DNA of 64,000 bases from Shimia sagamensis (GTDB lineage Bacteria; Pseudomonadota; Alphaproteobacteria; Rhodobacterales; Rhodobacteraceae), in NCBI RefSeq assembly GCF_900182745.1, contig NZ_FXTY01000005.1:372001-436000 (forward strand). Direction: 5' to 3'. A program made the position numbers and the translations under genes. The notes beneath the pieces are model-generated. The model saw only the letters and a program-made list of their open reading frames with translations. It did no database searches and was not told the DNA's origin. Shown here in pieces: positions 26,186-35,209 of this stretch; the stretch's first letter is position 1; each line of letters opens with the position of its first letter.

Positions 26186-27217
26186 ATGAGCGCCGCCCCC
26201 AAACACGCCCCCACCATGGCGCAAATGTCCCTCGCAGAGCGGCTTGCGCCTTATGCACCAATCCTTTTGGTCATTGGCCTTGTGATTGCTGGCTTTCTGG
26301 CCATTCCTGCCACCTCAAGCTGGCTCACGTTGACCGTTTCCGGCCTTGCCATGGGCATGATGATCTTCATCATGGCCTCGGGCCTCACGCTGGTCTTTGG
26401 TCTGATGGACGTGATCAACTTCGGCCACGGCGCATTTGTCTCTGTCGGGGCCTTTGTTGGCGTCTCTTTCCTGCTCTTGCTGGAACACATGACCGGCGCG
26501 CCCAACCTGCTTTGGAACTTGACTGCACTGATGGTGGCCATTGTGGGGGCCATGGCCGCAACCGGCCTGATGGGCTACGCCTTTGAACGGGTGATTGTGA
26601 AACCGGTCTACGGCCACCATCTCAAACAAATCTTGGTCACCATGGGCGGCCTGATCGTGGTGGAACAGCTCATCATCGTGCTCTGGGGCCCGGAAGAGAT
26701 TTACATCACCCGCCCCGAAAGCCTGAAAGGTGCCATCACATTTGCAGGCGCCGCTCTGGAGAAATACCGCCTAGTGGCCGTTGCCATTGGCCTCGTGGTG
26801 TTTCTAACCATGCGCTACACCCTGCGCCGCACCAAAATTGGCCTAATTGTGCGCGCCGGTGTGGAAAACGGCGAGATGGTGCAGGCCTTGGGCTACAATC
26901 TCCGCATGGTCTTCATTGGCGTCTTTGTCGCGGGCTCCGCCCTTGCAGGTCTCGGCGGCGTGCTCTGGGGACTCTATCAAGAGGTCATCACCGCCCACAT
27001 GGGCAACCAGACCATGATCCTTGTGTTCATCGTGGTGATCATCGGCGGGCTTGGTTCCGTTGAAGGCTGCTTCATCGGCGCGTTGATGGTGGGCCTGCTA
27101 CAAAACTACGTGGCCTTCCTGGAACCCAAAGCCGCCCTGATTTCCAACATCGCCCTGATGGTGGCGATCCTGATGTGGCGCCCAATGGGCATGATCCCCG
27201 TGGTAAAGGCGAAATAG
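26186..27217 (+). CDS. livH: ABC transporter permease, LivH type
   Basis: The 343-residue inner-membrane protein has about eight to nine hydrophobic helices and LivH hallmarks: LTVSGLAMGMMIFIMASGLTLVFGLMDVINFGHGAFVSVGAFVG, and GGLGSVEGCFIGALMVGLLQNY near the end. It is 34 bp after livF with GGAGG upstream. It forms half of the membrane pore of this importer. Confidence 0.92.
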   Translation: MSAAPKHAPTMAQMSLAERLAPYAPILLVIGLVIAGFLAIPATSSWLTLTVSGLAMGMMIFIMASGLTLVFGLMDVINFGHGAFVSVGAFVGVSFLLLLEHMTGAPNLLWNLTALMVAIVGAMAATGLMGYAFERVIVKPVYGHHLKQILVTMGGLIVVEQLIIVLWGPEEIYITRPESLKGAITFAGAALEKYRLVAVAIGLVVFLTMRYTLRRTKIGLIVRAGVENGEMVQALGYNLRMVFIGVFVAGSALAGLGGVLWGLYQEVITAHMGNQTMILVFIVVIIGGLGSVEGCFIGALMVGLLQNYVAFLEPKAALISNIALMVAILMWRPMGMIPVVKAK

Positions 27218-27219
27218 AC

Positions 27220-28275
27220 ATGCTGAAAACCCTTGTTTCCGGCGACACCCCGCGTTCGCCCATCCTGCTGGCGGTCCTGCTCGCCATACTCGTTTGCCTT
27301 GCTTTGGCCCCGTTCCTCTTCCCCGGAGTACGTTCCGTGGACACGGCCGCCCGCATCTGCATCTTTATCGTGCTGGTGGCCTCTTATGACCTGCTGCTTG
27401 GCTATGGCGGCATCGTGTCCTTCGCGCATACCATGTTCTTTGGCCTTGGCGCTTACGGCGTTGCACTGGCCAGCACGCATATGGGCCGCGGCTTTGATGC
27501 GCTCTTGGTCGGCTCCGTCGCGGGGGCCGGTTTGGCCGCGCTGCTCGCGCTGGTGATCGGCCTGTTTTCCTTACGTGTCCGCGCGATTTTCTTTGCCATG
27601 ATCACGCTTGCTGTGGCTTCCGCCGTGGCCGTGTTGGTCAGCCAGCTTTCCACCCTGACCGGAGGCGAAGACGGCTTGTCCTTCAAAATCCCGCGCGCCT
27701 TGGGGCCAGCCTTCAAAATCATGGACGGCGAAATCTTCGGCGTGAAAGCCAATGGCAAACTGCTGAAGTACTACCTCGTCTTTATCTCCTGCTTTGTGCT
27801 CTTCCTATTCATGCTGCGCGTGGTGAACTCACCTTTTGGCCGTGTGTTGCAAGCCATTCGTGAAAACGACTTCCGGGCCGAAGCCATCGGTTACCGCGTG
27901 GTGCATTACCGCGTCGCCGCCACCTGTCTGTCCGCTGCCATTGCCGCCCTCGCAGGCGCACTCTACGCCATCTGGCTGCGCTACGTTGGCCCGGACACCA
28001 CACTCTCCATGGAGATCATGATCGACATCTTGCTGATGGTGGTGATTGGCGGCATGGGCACCATGTACGGTGCGGTGATTGGTGCAACCCTGTTTGTGCT
28101 GGCGCAAAACTACCTACAGAACGTGCTCAGCCTTGCCGGTGAAAGCGTTTCCGCCCTACCTCTGCTGCCAGACCTGCTCAACGCAGACCGCTGGCTGCTC
28201 TGGTTGGGTGTGCTCTTCATCCTGTCGGTCTACTTCTTCCCCACCGGCATCGTGGGGCGTTTGCGCGGCAAGTGA
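27220..28275 (+). CDS. livM: ABC transporter permease, LivM type
   Basis: This 351-residue inner-membrane protein matches LivM: LVASYDLLLGYGGIVSFAHTMFFGLGAYGVALA, SPFGRVLQAIRENDFRAEAIGYRVVHYRVAATCLSAAIAALAGALYA and VVIGGMGTMYGAVIGATLFVLAQNYL. The ATG at 27220 is 2 bp after the livH stop. It is the partner of LivH in the importer. Confidence 0.92.
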   Translation: MLKTLVSGDTPRSPILLAVLLAILVCLALAPFLFPGVRSVDTAARICIFIVLVASYDLLLGYGGIVSFAHTMFFGLGAYGVALASTHMGRGFDALLVGSVAGAGLAALLALVIGLFSLRVRAIFFAMITLAVASAVAVLVSQLSTLTGGEDGLSFKIPRALGPAFKIMDGEIFGVKANGKLLKYYLVFISCFVLFLFMLRVVNSPFGRVLQAIRENDFRAEAIGYRVVHYRVAATCLSAAIAALAGALYAIWLRYVGPDTTLSMEIMIDILLMVVIGGMGTMYGAVIGATLFVLAQNYLQNVLSLAGESVSALPLLPDLLNADRWLLWLGVLFILSVYFFPTGIVGRLRGK

Positions 28276-28341
28276 CCACGCCTCTTGCAATTCCCCGTCG
28301 CTTGCGGTCCTGTCACCGTTGGCGATGGGGAGATACTTAAC

Positions 28342-29514
28342 ATGCGCATTGATTTAATCCTGCTGTGTCTGGCCTATGTGCTCAGCCAGTTTTTCCGCGC
28401 CTTCCTTGCCGTTCTCACCCAAGTGCTTGAGACCGACATCGGTGCCACGCCAGCCGATCTCGCCTTTGCTTCTGGACTTTGGTTCCTGGTCTTTGCCGCG
28501 ATGCAAATCCCAGTAGGGGCCGCGCTCGACAGCATCGGCCCACGCCGCACCTCAGCTTTGCTGTTGCTGATCGGCGGCGGAGGCGGCGCAGCGCTTTTTG
28601 CCGTGGCCACGCAACCGCTGCACATCACCATCGCCATGGGGCTCGTTGGCGTTGGCTGTTCCCCGGTGCTGATGGCGAGCTACTTCATCTTCGCCCGCAT
28701 GTACCCACCCGCCCGCTTTGCCACGCTGGCGGCGCTCATGCTCGGCGTTGGCTCGGTTGGCAACCTGATTGCCGCCTACCCCACCGCCTGGGCTGCCGAG
28801 ACCATCGGCTGGCGCGCCACGCTCTGGGTGCTGGCCGGGATCAGCGCCACCATCGCAGCCGGCCTCTGGGCCTTGGTGCAAGACCCGCCCAAGGCGGACA
28901 GCACCGAAAAAGGCTCCGTGCTGGATCTCCTGAAGATCCCAGCACTTTGGCTGCTCTTCCCACTGATGTTTGTAAACTACATGCCAGCTGCCGGCATTCG
29001 TGGTCTTTGGATTGGGCCTTACCTGTCAGACGTCTTCACACTCACAACCAGTGAAATTGGCCAGGCCACTCTGGTCATGGGCCTTGCCATGATCATCGGC
29101 ACCTTTGCCTACGGCCCAGCAGATCGCATTTTTGGCAGCCGAAAATGGGTGATCATCGGCGGCAACCTGATCGGCGCCATTGGTCTCATTGGCTTAACGG
29201 TCTTTGCCGACATCAGCCCTCTGCGGTCCGTCCTGCTGATGTCGATCGTCGGTTTTGCCGGTGCCAGCTTCCCGGTGTTGATTGCCCACGCCCGCAGCTT
29301 CTTTCCGGCCCACCTCACCGGGCGCGGCGTGACCCTGATGAACCTCTTTGGTATCGGCGGCGTGGGTGTGATGCAGTTTGGCTCTGGCAAGCTGCACGCC
29401 GCAATTGCCCCCACCAATCCCCTGCTGGCTTATCAAAGCCTGTTTGGTCTGATGGCTGGTTTGCTCCTACTTGGCGCGCTGATCTACTGCTTCTCCCAAG
29501 ACCGAATGGATTGA
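28342..29514 (+). CDS. MFS transporter
   Basis: The 390-residue major facilitator has about 12 hydrophobic segments. MQIPVGAALDSIGPRRTSALLLLIGGGGGA is the loop after helix 2, and YGPADRIFGSRKWVIIGGNLIGA is its counterpart in the second half. GGGGAG precedes the ATG at 28342. It follows livM by 66 bp on the same strand, so it may be the last gene of the uptake operon and either import a related acid or export an intermediate. The substrate is unknown. Confidence 0.83.
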   Translation: MRIDLILLCLAYVLSQFFRAFLAVLTQVLETDIGATPADLAFASGLWFLVFAAMQIPVGAALDSIGPRRTSALLLLIGGGGGAALFAVATQPLHITIAMGLVGVGCSPVLMASYFIFARMYPPARFATLAALMLGVGSVGNLIAAYPTAWAAETIGWRATLWVLAGISATIAAGLWALVQDPPKADSTEKGSVLDLLKIPALWLLFPLMFVNYMPAAGIRGLWIGPYLSDVFTLTTSEIGQATLVMGLAMIIGTFAYGPADRIFGSRKWVIIGGNLIGAIGLIGLTVFADISPLRSVLLMSIVGFAGASFPVLIAHARSFFPAHLTGRGVTLMNLFGIGGVGVMQFGSGKLHAAIAPTNPLLAYQSLFGLMAGLLLLGALIYCFSQDRMD

Positions 29515-29645
29515 TCAAAACCTGCGGCTCAGACGCATAGATCGCAAAGCGGAATACCCCTCATAAGCAATTTCCCTTGCCCGCCCCCTTTTTTCTTGGG
29601 CCAAACAGGGCTAAGAGGGCGCGTCGTTAGAAATGGAGACCTCAG

Positions 29646-30668
29646 ATGGGTTATCGCATCGTCGTCGCTGGCGCCACGGGCAACGTGGGCCGCGAAATGC
29701 TGAACATTCTGGAGGAACGTCAGTTCCCCGTGGATGAGATTGCTGTGTTGGCAAGCCGCCGCAGCCAGGGCACCGAGGTCACGTTTGCCGACAAAACCCT
29801 GAAGATTCAGGACATTGAACAGTTCGACTTCGCGGGCTGGGACATGGCGCTGTTTGCCATTGGCTCCGACGCGACCAAAAAATACGCACCGCTTGCTGCG
29901 CGCGCAAACTGTGTTGTGATCGACAACAGCTCGCTCTACCGCTACGATCCGGACGTGCCGCTGATTGTGCCAGAGTGCAACGCAGGCGACATTCACGGCT
30001 ATTCCAAGAAAAACATCATCGCCAACCCAAACTGCTCTACCGCACAGATGGTTGTCGCGCTGAAGCCGCTGCACGACCGCGCAAAAATCAAACGCGTTGT
30101 GGTGTCGACTTACCAGTCGGTGTCCGGCTCTGGCAAAGACGGCATGGACGAGTTGTGGGAACAGACCAAAGCGGTCTACAACCCCACCAAAGACGTGCCG
30201 CCCAAAACCTTCACCAAAGAGATCGCATTTAATGTGATCCCGCACATCGATGTCTTTCTGGACGACGGCTCCACCAAAGAAGAGTGGAAGATGGTCGCCG
30301 AAACCAAGAAAATTCTCGACACCAAGATCAAAGTCACAGCAACCTGTGTGCGTGTGCCTGTGTTTGTGGGCCACTCGGAATCGATCAACATCGAATTCGA
30401 GGAGTTCCTGGACGAAGACGAAGCCCGTGACATCCTGCGCGAAAGCCCCGGTATCATGGTGATCGACAAACGCGAAGACGGCGGCTACGTGACCCCAAAA
30501 GAATGTGTTGGCGACTTCGCGACGTTCATTTCGCGCGTGCGCCAAGACAGCACTTTGGACAACGGCCTGAACCTATGGTGCGTGTCTGACAACCTGCGCA
30601 AAGGTGCAGCATTGAACGCGGTACAGATCGCCGAAACACTGGGCCGCGAAGTGCTCAAGAAGGGCTAA
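29646..30668 (+). CDS. asd: Aspartate-semialdehyde dehydrogenase
   Basis: The 340-residue enzyme reduces beta-aspartyl phosphate to aspartate semialdehyde, feeding lysine/diaminopimelate, threonine and methionine synthesis. It has the NADP-binding VAGATGNVGREMLNIL, the catalytic Cys130 in IIANPNCSTAQMVVAL, and the substrate-binding TYQSVSGSGKDGMDELWEQT. AACCTGTVRVPVFVGHSESINIEF-type sequence is also present around residue 235. The length is normal. It has a strong terminator of its own and is probably monocistronic. Confidence 0.96.
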   Translation: MGYRIVVAGATGNVGREMLNILEERQFPVDEIAVLASRRSQGTEVTFADKTLKIQDIEQFDFAGWDMALFAIGSDATKKYAPLAARANCVVIDNSSLYRYDPDVPLIVPECNAGDIHGYSKKNIIANPNCSTAQMVVALKPLHDRAKIKRVVVSTYQSVSGSGKDGMDELWEQTKAVYNPTKDVPPKTFTKEIAFNVIPHIDVFLDDGSTKEEWKMVAETKKILDTKIKVTATCVRVPVFVGHSESINIEFEEFLDEDEARDILRESPGIMVIDKREDGGYVTPKECVGDFATFISRVRQDSTLDNGLNLWCVSDNLRKGAALNAVQIAETLGREVLKKG

Positions 30669-30689
30669 GTCCTTTTAAAGTAGAATTCA

Positions 30690-30715
30690 AAGGGCGCCCT
30701 CTTGGGCGCCCTTTT
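30690..30715 (+). terminator. Rho-independent terminator after asd
   Basis: GGGCGCCC and GGGCGCCC (self-complementary) enclose TCTT and are followed by TTTT, 25 nt after the asd stop. Confidence 0.9.
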
Positions 30716-30835
30716 GCGTTGGTGAGACCCTGAGTTTCCGGCAACTCCCCGCCCAAGCATTCCCCACACGCAAAGCTGACTTGCCACTCTTGCCTGTCCG
30801 TGTTGGTCTCACGTCAAACAACACACAGGTGATTG

Positions 30836-32476
30836 ATGAAACACGTGATTTTTGCCACAGCCCTTTTCCCTCTGGCCACACCGCTTTGGGCCGATGACAT
30901 TCGCCTCAACGCGCCGGTCACGGCGGCTACGCTCTATTCAGAAGGCGCAACCTTGACCCGCGCGGTGCCATACTCCGCCCCCGCTGGCACCCACGAGTTG
31001 CTGATCACCAACCTGCCTGAATCACTCGATCCAATGTCTGTTCGGGTTGCTTTAGACGGTGCCAAACTGGGCGCTGTAACTGTGCGCCATGAGCGCACCC
31101 TGCCCAATGTGCAGGAAGACAGCCCCGAGCTGACCGCCGCAAAGGACAATCTGGATCAGGCGCAAGCAGATCTTCGCGCCGCCGAGGATGCCCGTGCTGA
31201 CGTGCTGATGAAAGCAGACGCCGGCAAGGCCCGCCTCGCATACCTGTCAACGTTGAAAGGGCCATCTGATACGGCGGCAACGCCAGAAACCATCAGTGCC
31301 ACGCTGAGCTTGATTGGACAGGAAACTCTTGCGGCCCGCCAGGACATCGCCGCAGCCGAACGCGAGGCCCGCGCCGCCACCAAAAATTTGGAAGACCTGC
31401 TGGAAGCTTATGCCGAGGCCCATCAAACCGTTGATGCCCTGACGCCAAGCGAAAGCGAAAACGCCATGCTGGCAATCTCGATTTCCGCTGAGGGCGCGTC
31501 TGAGGGGACCCTCACTCTGACCCACCTCACGCAGTTTGCCCGCTGGGTGCCTGCCTATGACGTGCACCTCAACAACGTCGAGACGCCACAACTGAACATC
31601 GAACGGGGTGCGTTTGTGAGCCAGTTCACCGACGAGGATTGGACCGACGTCGCGATCACCCTCTCAACCAGCCGTCCTGACGAACAATCCGAGCCCAGCG
31701 GCCTCTCTCCGTGGCGCCGTCATATCGAGGAAGAGCGACCGGTTCTCCCCAAAAGTGCGGGCCGCCTTGCCGAACTCAGCATGCAAGCTGCACCAATGGC
31801 AGAGACCGCCGTATTGGAGGATGCAGCCGGATACGCGGCCACCCATAGCTTTGGCGACGGCATCAACGCCACCTACATCTACCCGACCCCCGTCTCCGTG
31901 TCCTCCACCTCTGACGCGCTGCACCTCGCGCTTGGCACTTTGGATTTGACACCCGAAACCTACGCGCTCGCCAATCCAATGCGCGATGAAACCGCCTTCC
32001 TGATGGCCGAAGTCACCAACGACGCAGGTGAGTTGATCCTGCCAAGCTATGAGGCAAACTTCTTCCTCAATGGCACCTACATCGGCCAACAGAATATGCC
32101 ACTGATTGCCGAAGGTGACAGTGTCGACTTCTCTTTTGGCCCCATCAACGGCCTGCGCCTGTCGGACAAAATCACCAACAAAGTCACCGGCGACAAAGGC
32201 GTGCTCACCACCCGTAATGAGCAAACCGAAACCCGCGTGCTGACCGCTGAAAACCTCACAGGCCGCACTTGGGACCTGCGCTTGCTGGGCCGCGTGCCTT
32301 TCAGCGAGCAGGAAGACCTTGTGATCACACATCAGGCCGCACCTGCGCCCACCGAAACCAACTACGAAGATCAACGCGGTATTCTGATGTGGGAACGGTC
32401 GCTTGATGCAGGCGCGAGCATCGAAGTCGAATTGTCCCACAAAATTCAGTGGCCGTCCGAAATGATTCTGCGCTGA
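30836..32476 (+). CDS. DUF4139 / MuiA-like exported protein
   Basis: This 546-residue protein has a signal peptide (MKHVIFATALFPLATPLWA). An N-terminal DUF4140-like domain follows (APVTAATLYSEGATLTRAVPYSAPAGTHELLITNLPESLDP). Next come a helical coiled-coil stretch (residues about 105-200) and a DUF4139 beta-rich domain to the C-terminus, with WVPAYDVHL and YEDQRGILMWERSLDAGASIEVELSHKI. This is the architecture of the mucoidy-inhibitor MuiA family, whose biochemical role is unknown. It is expected in the periplasm. It is flanked by terminators on both sides. Confidence 0.85.
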   Translation: MKHVIFATALFPLATPLWADDIRLNAPVTAATLYSEGATLTRAVPYSAPAGTHELLITNLPESLDPMSVRVALDGAKLGAVTVRHERTLPNVQEDSPELTAAKDNLDQAQADLRAAEDARADVLMKADAGKARLAYLSTLKGPSDTAATPETISATLSLIGQETLAARQDIAAAEREARAATKNLEDLLEAYAEAHQTVDALTPSESENAMLAISISAEGASEGTLTLTHLTQFARWVPAYDVHLNNVETPQLNIERGAFVSQFTDEDWTDVAITLSTSRPDEQSEPSGLSPWRRHIEEERPVLPKSAGRLAELSMQAAPMAETAVLEDAAGYAATHSFGDGINATYIYPTPVSVSSTSDALHLALGTLDLTPETYALANPMRDETAFLMAEVTNDAGELILPSYEANFFLNGTYIGQQNMPLIAEGDSVDFSFGPINGLRLSDKITNKVTGDKGVLTTRNEQTETRVLTAENLTGRTWDLRLLGRVPFSEQEDLVITHQAAPAPTETNYEDQRGILMWERSLDAGASIEVELSHKIQWPSEMILR

Positions 32477-32491
32477 CCGGAGCCGCCACAC

Positions 32492-32521
32492 AAAAAAGCC
32501 CGCGTCATTCGCGGGCTTTTT
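32492..32521 (+). terminator. Rho-independent terminator after the DUF4139 gene
   Basis: AAGCCCGCG and CGCGGGCTT form a stem around TCATT, followed by T-rich sequence. The A-run on the other side allows bidirectional action for the convergent carbonic anhydrase gene. Confidence 0.9.
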
Positions 32522-32551
32522 AACGATTAAGTCCATTTTCAATCAGGCTAT

Positions 32552-33202
32552 TTACACCTGAGAAAACTCGTTACTACCGCTGTCATAGGCCTCAAGCCCA
32601 CCTTCAGCGATGTTGTGCCACAACCCGTGCAGCGTCAGTGCGCCAGCATCGACACGCTCTTTCACAAACGGGAAGGTCATCAGGTTGTTCAAAGACACCA
32701 GCACTGACCGTTTTTCCAACGCCCGCGCCTGCTCTTCATTGTCTTCAATGTCAGCCACATCCTCATAACCGGGACGCAAAACATCCATCCAGCGGCCAAC
32801 AAAGCTGTCCTTGGCTTCCAACGCGGGGGCGTTGCCTTTGCACATATCAATGCAGCCCTGAACCCCGCCACATTGGCTGTGGCCCAGTACAACCACATGC
32901 GCGACCTTTAACGCAGTGACTGCATATTCCACAGCCGCACTGGTGCCGTGCTGATTGCCATCGGGCTTAAACGGCGGCACCAAGTTGGCAATATTTCGGT
33001 GAATAAAAAATTCACCTTGGTCGGCCCCAAAAATCGACGTCACATGCACACGGCTGTCGCAACAGCTGATAATCATCGCGCGGGGATGCTGCCCTTCGGT
33101 CCCCAAATGCCGATACCAGCTCTGGTTTTCCTCATACGTGGTGGCCTTCCACCCTTGGTAACGCTGCACCAAATAGGACGGCAGGGGCTTTACATGATCC
33201 AT
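32552..33202 (-). CDS. Beta-type carbonic anhydrase
   Basis: The 216-residue enzyme interconverts CO2 and bicarbonate. Zinc ligands are visible: Cys47 with the Asp49/Arg51 dyad (SCCDSRVHV), and His108 and Cys111 (LGHSQCGGVQG). EFFIHRNIANLVPP is the family segment between them. It is cytoplasmic. It is divergent from the hypothetical gene at 33353 with a 150-bp shared promoter region, and convergent with the DUF4139 gene. Confidence 0.95.
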   Translation of the reverse strand: MDHVKPLPSYLVQRYQGWKATTYEENQSWYRHLGTEGQHPRAMIISCCDSRVHVTSIFGADQGEFFIHRNIANLVPPFKPDGNQHGTSAAVEYAVTALKVAHVVVLGHSQCGGVQGCIDMCKGNAPALEAKDSFVGRWMDVLRPGYEDVADIEDNEEQARALEKRSVLVSLNNLMTFPFVKERVDAGALTLHGLWHNIAEGGLEAYDSGSNEFSQV

Positions 33203-33352
33203 GGTATCTCCTCACGCAGTTTCAGGGGGAATAGTGCATATTTGTCTGTAATTCGAGGGATAATCATACGTCGTAGAAACTTTTTGAGAAGGTTTGTCGG
33301 CCAAAGATATTCCTAACCGTTTGGGTGAAACGGACAAAACTTAGGGTGAGAT

Positions 33353-33733
33353 ATGTCACAAGTGGCAAAACTGAAAATGAGCGAACAGGCCGTCGTCGAT
33401 CAGGACGAATTGGCCCGTGTTTTTATACGCATGAATCCAGATGAGGCCGAAGAGACCTTCATGGGATTGGTCAAATCTTTGACCGATCATCTCGCGATGG
33501 GCGAGCATCATCTGAACGCTGACAACCTATCTGAACTGGCTGACACCATGTCTTTGGTTGAGCTGATTGCCGGCCGTCTCTGCATGACCGCGCTGTCGCA
33601 GGTCGCTGGTGACGTGGTGTCCTGCTGTGATCGCGGCGACCACGTGGCCCTTTCCGCCACCCACGCCCGTCTGATCCGCGTCGGCGAAGGTGCTTTGCGG
33701 GAAATCTGGGATCTGAAGCGCAGCTACATCTGA
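33353..33733 (+). CDS. Hypothetical acidic helical protein
   Basis: I do not recognise this 126-residue protein. It is predicted to be mostly helical and acidic in the first two thirds (VDQDELARVFIRMNPDEAEETFMGLVKSLTDHLAMGEHHLNADNLSELADTM). It has two adjacent cysteines in VVSCCDRGDH and no signal peptide or membrane segment. AGGGTGAG lies before the ATG. It stands alone, 84 bp before the aminopeptidase gene on the same strand. The good codon pattern and ribosome-binding site support a real gene. Confidence 0.7.
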   Translation: MSQVAKLKMSEQAVVDQDELARVFIRMNPDEAEETFMGLVKSLTDHLAMGEHHLNADNLSELADTMSLVELIAGRLCMTALSQVAGDVVSCCDRGDHVALSATHARLIRVGEGALREIWDLKRSYI

Positions 33734-33817
33734 TCGGCGCGCCAATCCGCTTGCAGGGGGCGCACCAACCGTTAGGCTGGATGTCAAACAGCTTACGACC
33801 GGTCAGAAAGGTGCGCC

Positions 33818-35209
33818 ATGTCCCTCACATTTGCTTCCGCTCAAAGCGGCCCGTCCATCCCATTGCATGTGGTGGACAGCGACCGCTTTGAAGCCTGGCG
33901 CGATGCCCAAACACAAGCCGCGCGTACCTACCTGATCGCCACCGGCTTCAAGCCAACCATTGGTAAATCCATCTTGATCCCAGACGCCTCCGGCGCGCCT
34001 GTGATGGCCGTTTCCGGCTTTGGCACGCCACACACCCGCGCCCGTGGTCGTTTTGCACTTGCCGCTACCGCAGCCTCTTTGCCGGCTGGCACTTACTCTC
34101 TTGTTGGTGGGCTGCCCGCAGGCGATCTGGAAACCGAAGCGCTTGGCTGGCTGCTCGCGCAATACGCCTTTGACCGCTATGCCAAAGCCTCCGGCGCCAC
34201 AGCCCAACTGATCTGCCCCCCCGGTGTGGATGCTGCCAAAGTCGAGGCCATGGCCGCAGGCGAAGCCCTCACCCGCGACCTGATCAACACCCCCGCCTCT
34301 GACATGGGCCCGCAAGAGCTTGAGGACGCCGCCCGCGCGCTGGCCCTGAATTACGGCGCGATCTGCACCGTGACCAAAGGCGCCGCCCTGATCGAGCAAA
34401 ATTTCCCGATGATCCACGCCGTGGGTCGCGCCGCCGCAGAACACCGCGCGCCGCGCCTGATCGACATGCGCTGGGGCAGCGACGGGCCCACGCTGACGTT
34501 GGTGGGCAAAGGCGTGTGTTTTGACACCGGCGGGCTGAACCTCAAGCCCGGCGGCTCCATGGCTCTGATGAAAAAGGATATGGGCGGCTCCGCCACCGTT
34601 CTGGGCCTGGCTCACATGATCATGGCACTCAACCTGCCCCTGCAACTGCGCGTCTTGATCCCTGCCGTGGAAAACGCCGTGTCTGGCGACAGCTTCCGCC
34701 CCGGCGACATCCTCACAGCCCGCAACGGCCTGACTGTCGAAATCAACAACACCGACGCCGAAGGCCGCCTTGTGCTGGCCGATGCGCTGGCTTTTGGGTC
34801 CGAGGAAAACCCCGACATGATCCTGTCCATGGCCACCCTCACCGGCGCCGCCCGCGTCGCTGTTGGCCCTGACCTCTCGCCGTATTATACCGATGACATC
34901 GGCTTTGTGAGCGCGCTCGAAACAGCCGCCACCGCCGTGTCTGATCCGGTCTGGCGCATGCCGTTCTGGGAACCGTATGAAAAGATGATCGAACCGGGCA
35001 TTGCCGATCTCGACAACGCACCCGCTGGCGGCTTTGCCGGTTCCATCACCGCCGCGCTTTTCCTGCGCCGCTTTGCCAAAGATCAACGCTACGCCCACTT
35101 CGACATCTATGGCTGGAACCCAACCCCGTCTCCAGCCCGCCCCAAAGGGGGCGTTGGCATGGGGGCCCGCGCCATTTTGGCTGCCCTACCCGAGGTTTTG
35201 TCACTCTGA
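33818..35209 (+). CDS. M17 leucyl aminopeptidase family protein
   Basis: This 463-residue enzyme is a dimetal aminopeptidase. The catalytic domain contains VGKGVCFDTGGLNLKPGGSMALMKKDMGGSATVLG and INNTDAEGRLVLADAL, which give the Lys, Asp and Glu metal ligands and the catalytic Arg. The N-terminal domain is shorter and less conserved. Its stop overlaps the start of the NlpC/P60 gene by 1 bp. Together with that partner it may trim cell-wall or dietary peptides; the pairing is common in alphaproteobacteria as I recall. Confidence 0.92.
   Translation: MSLTFASAQSGPSIPLHVVDSDRFEAWRDAQTQAARTYLIATGFKPTIGKSILIPDASGAPVMAVSGFGTPHTRARGRFALAATAASLPAGTYSLVGGLPAGDLETEALGWLLAQYAFDRYAKASGATAQLICPPGVDAAKVEAMAAGEALTRDLINTPASDMGPQELEDAARALALNYGAICTVTKGAALIEQNFPMIHAVGRAAAEHRAPRLIDMRWGSDGPTLTLVGKGVCFDTGGLNLKPGGSMALMKKDMGGSATVLGLAHMIMALNLPLQLRVLIPAVENAVSGDSFRPGDILTARNGLTVEINNTDAEGRLVLADALAFGSEENPDMILSMATLTGAARVAVGPDLSPYYTDDIGFVSALETAATAVSDPVWRMPFWEPYEKMIEPGIADLDNAPAGGFAGSITAALFLRRFAKDQRYAHFDIYGWNPTPSPARPKGGVGMGARAILAALPEVLSL

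Noticed and set aside
33803..35098. 431-codon open frame antisense to the aminopeptidase gene
   Set aside because: The sense strand has intact M17 motifs. The antisense frame is low-complexity His/Gly-rich sequence typical of GC-rich shadows.
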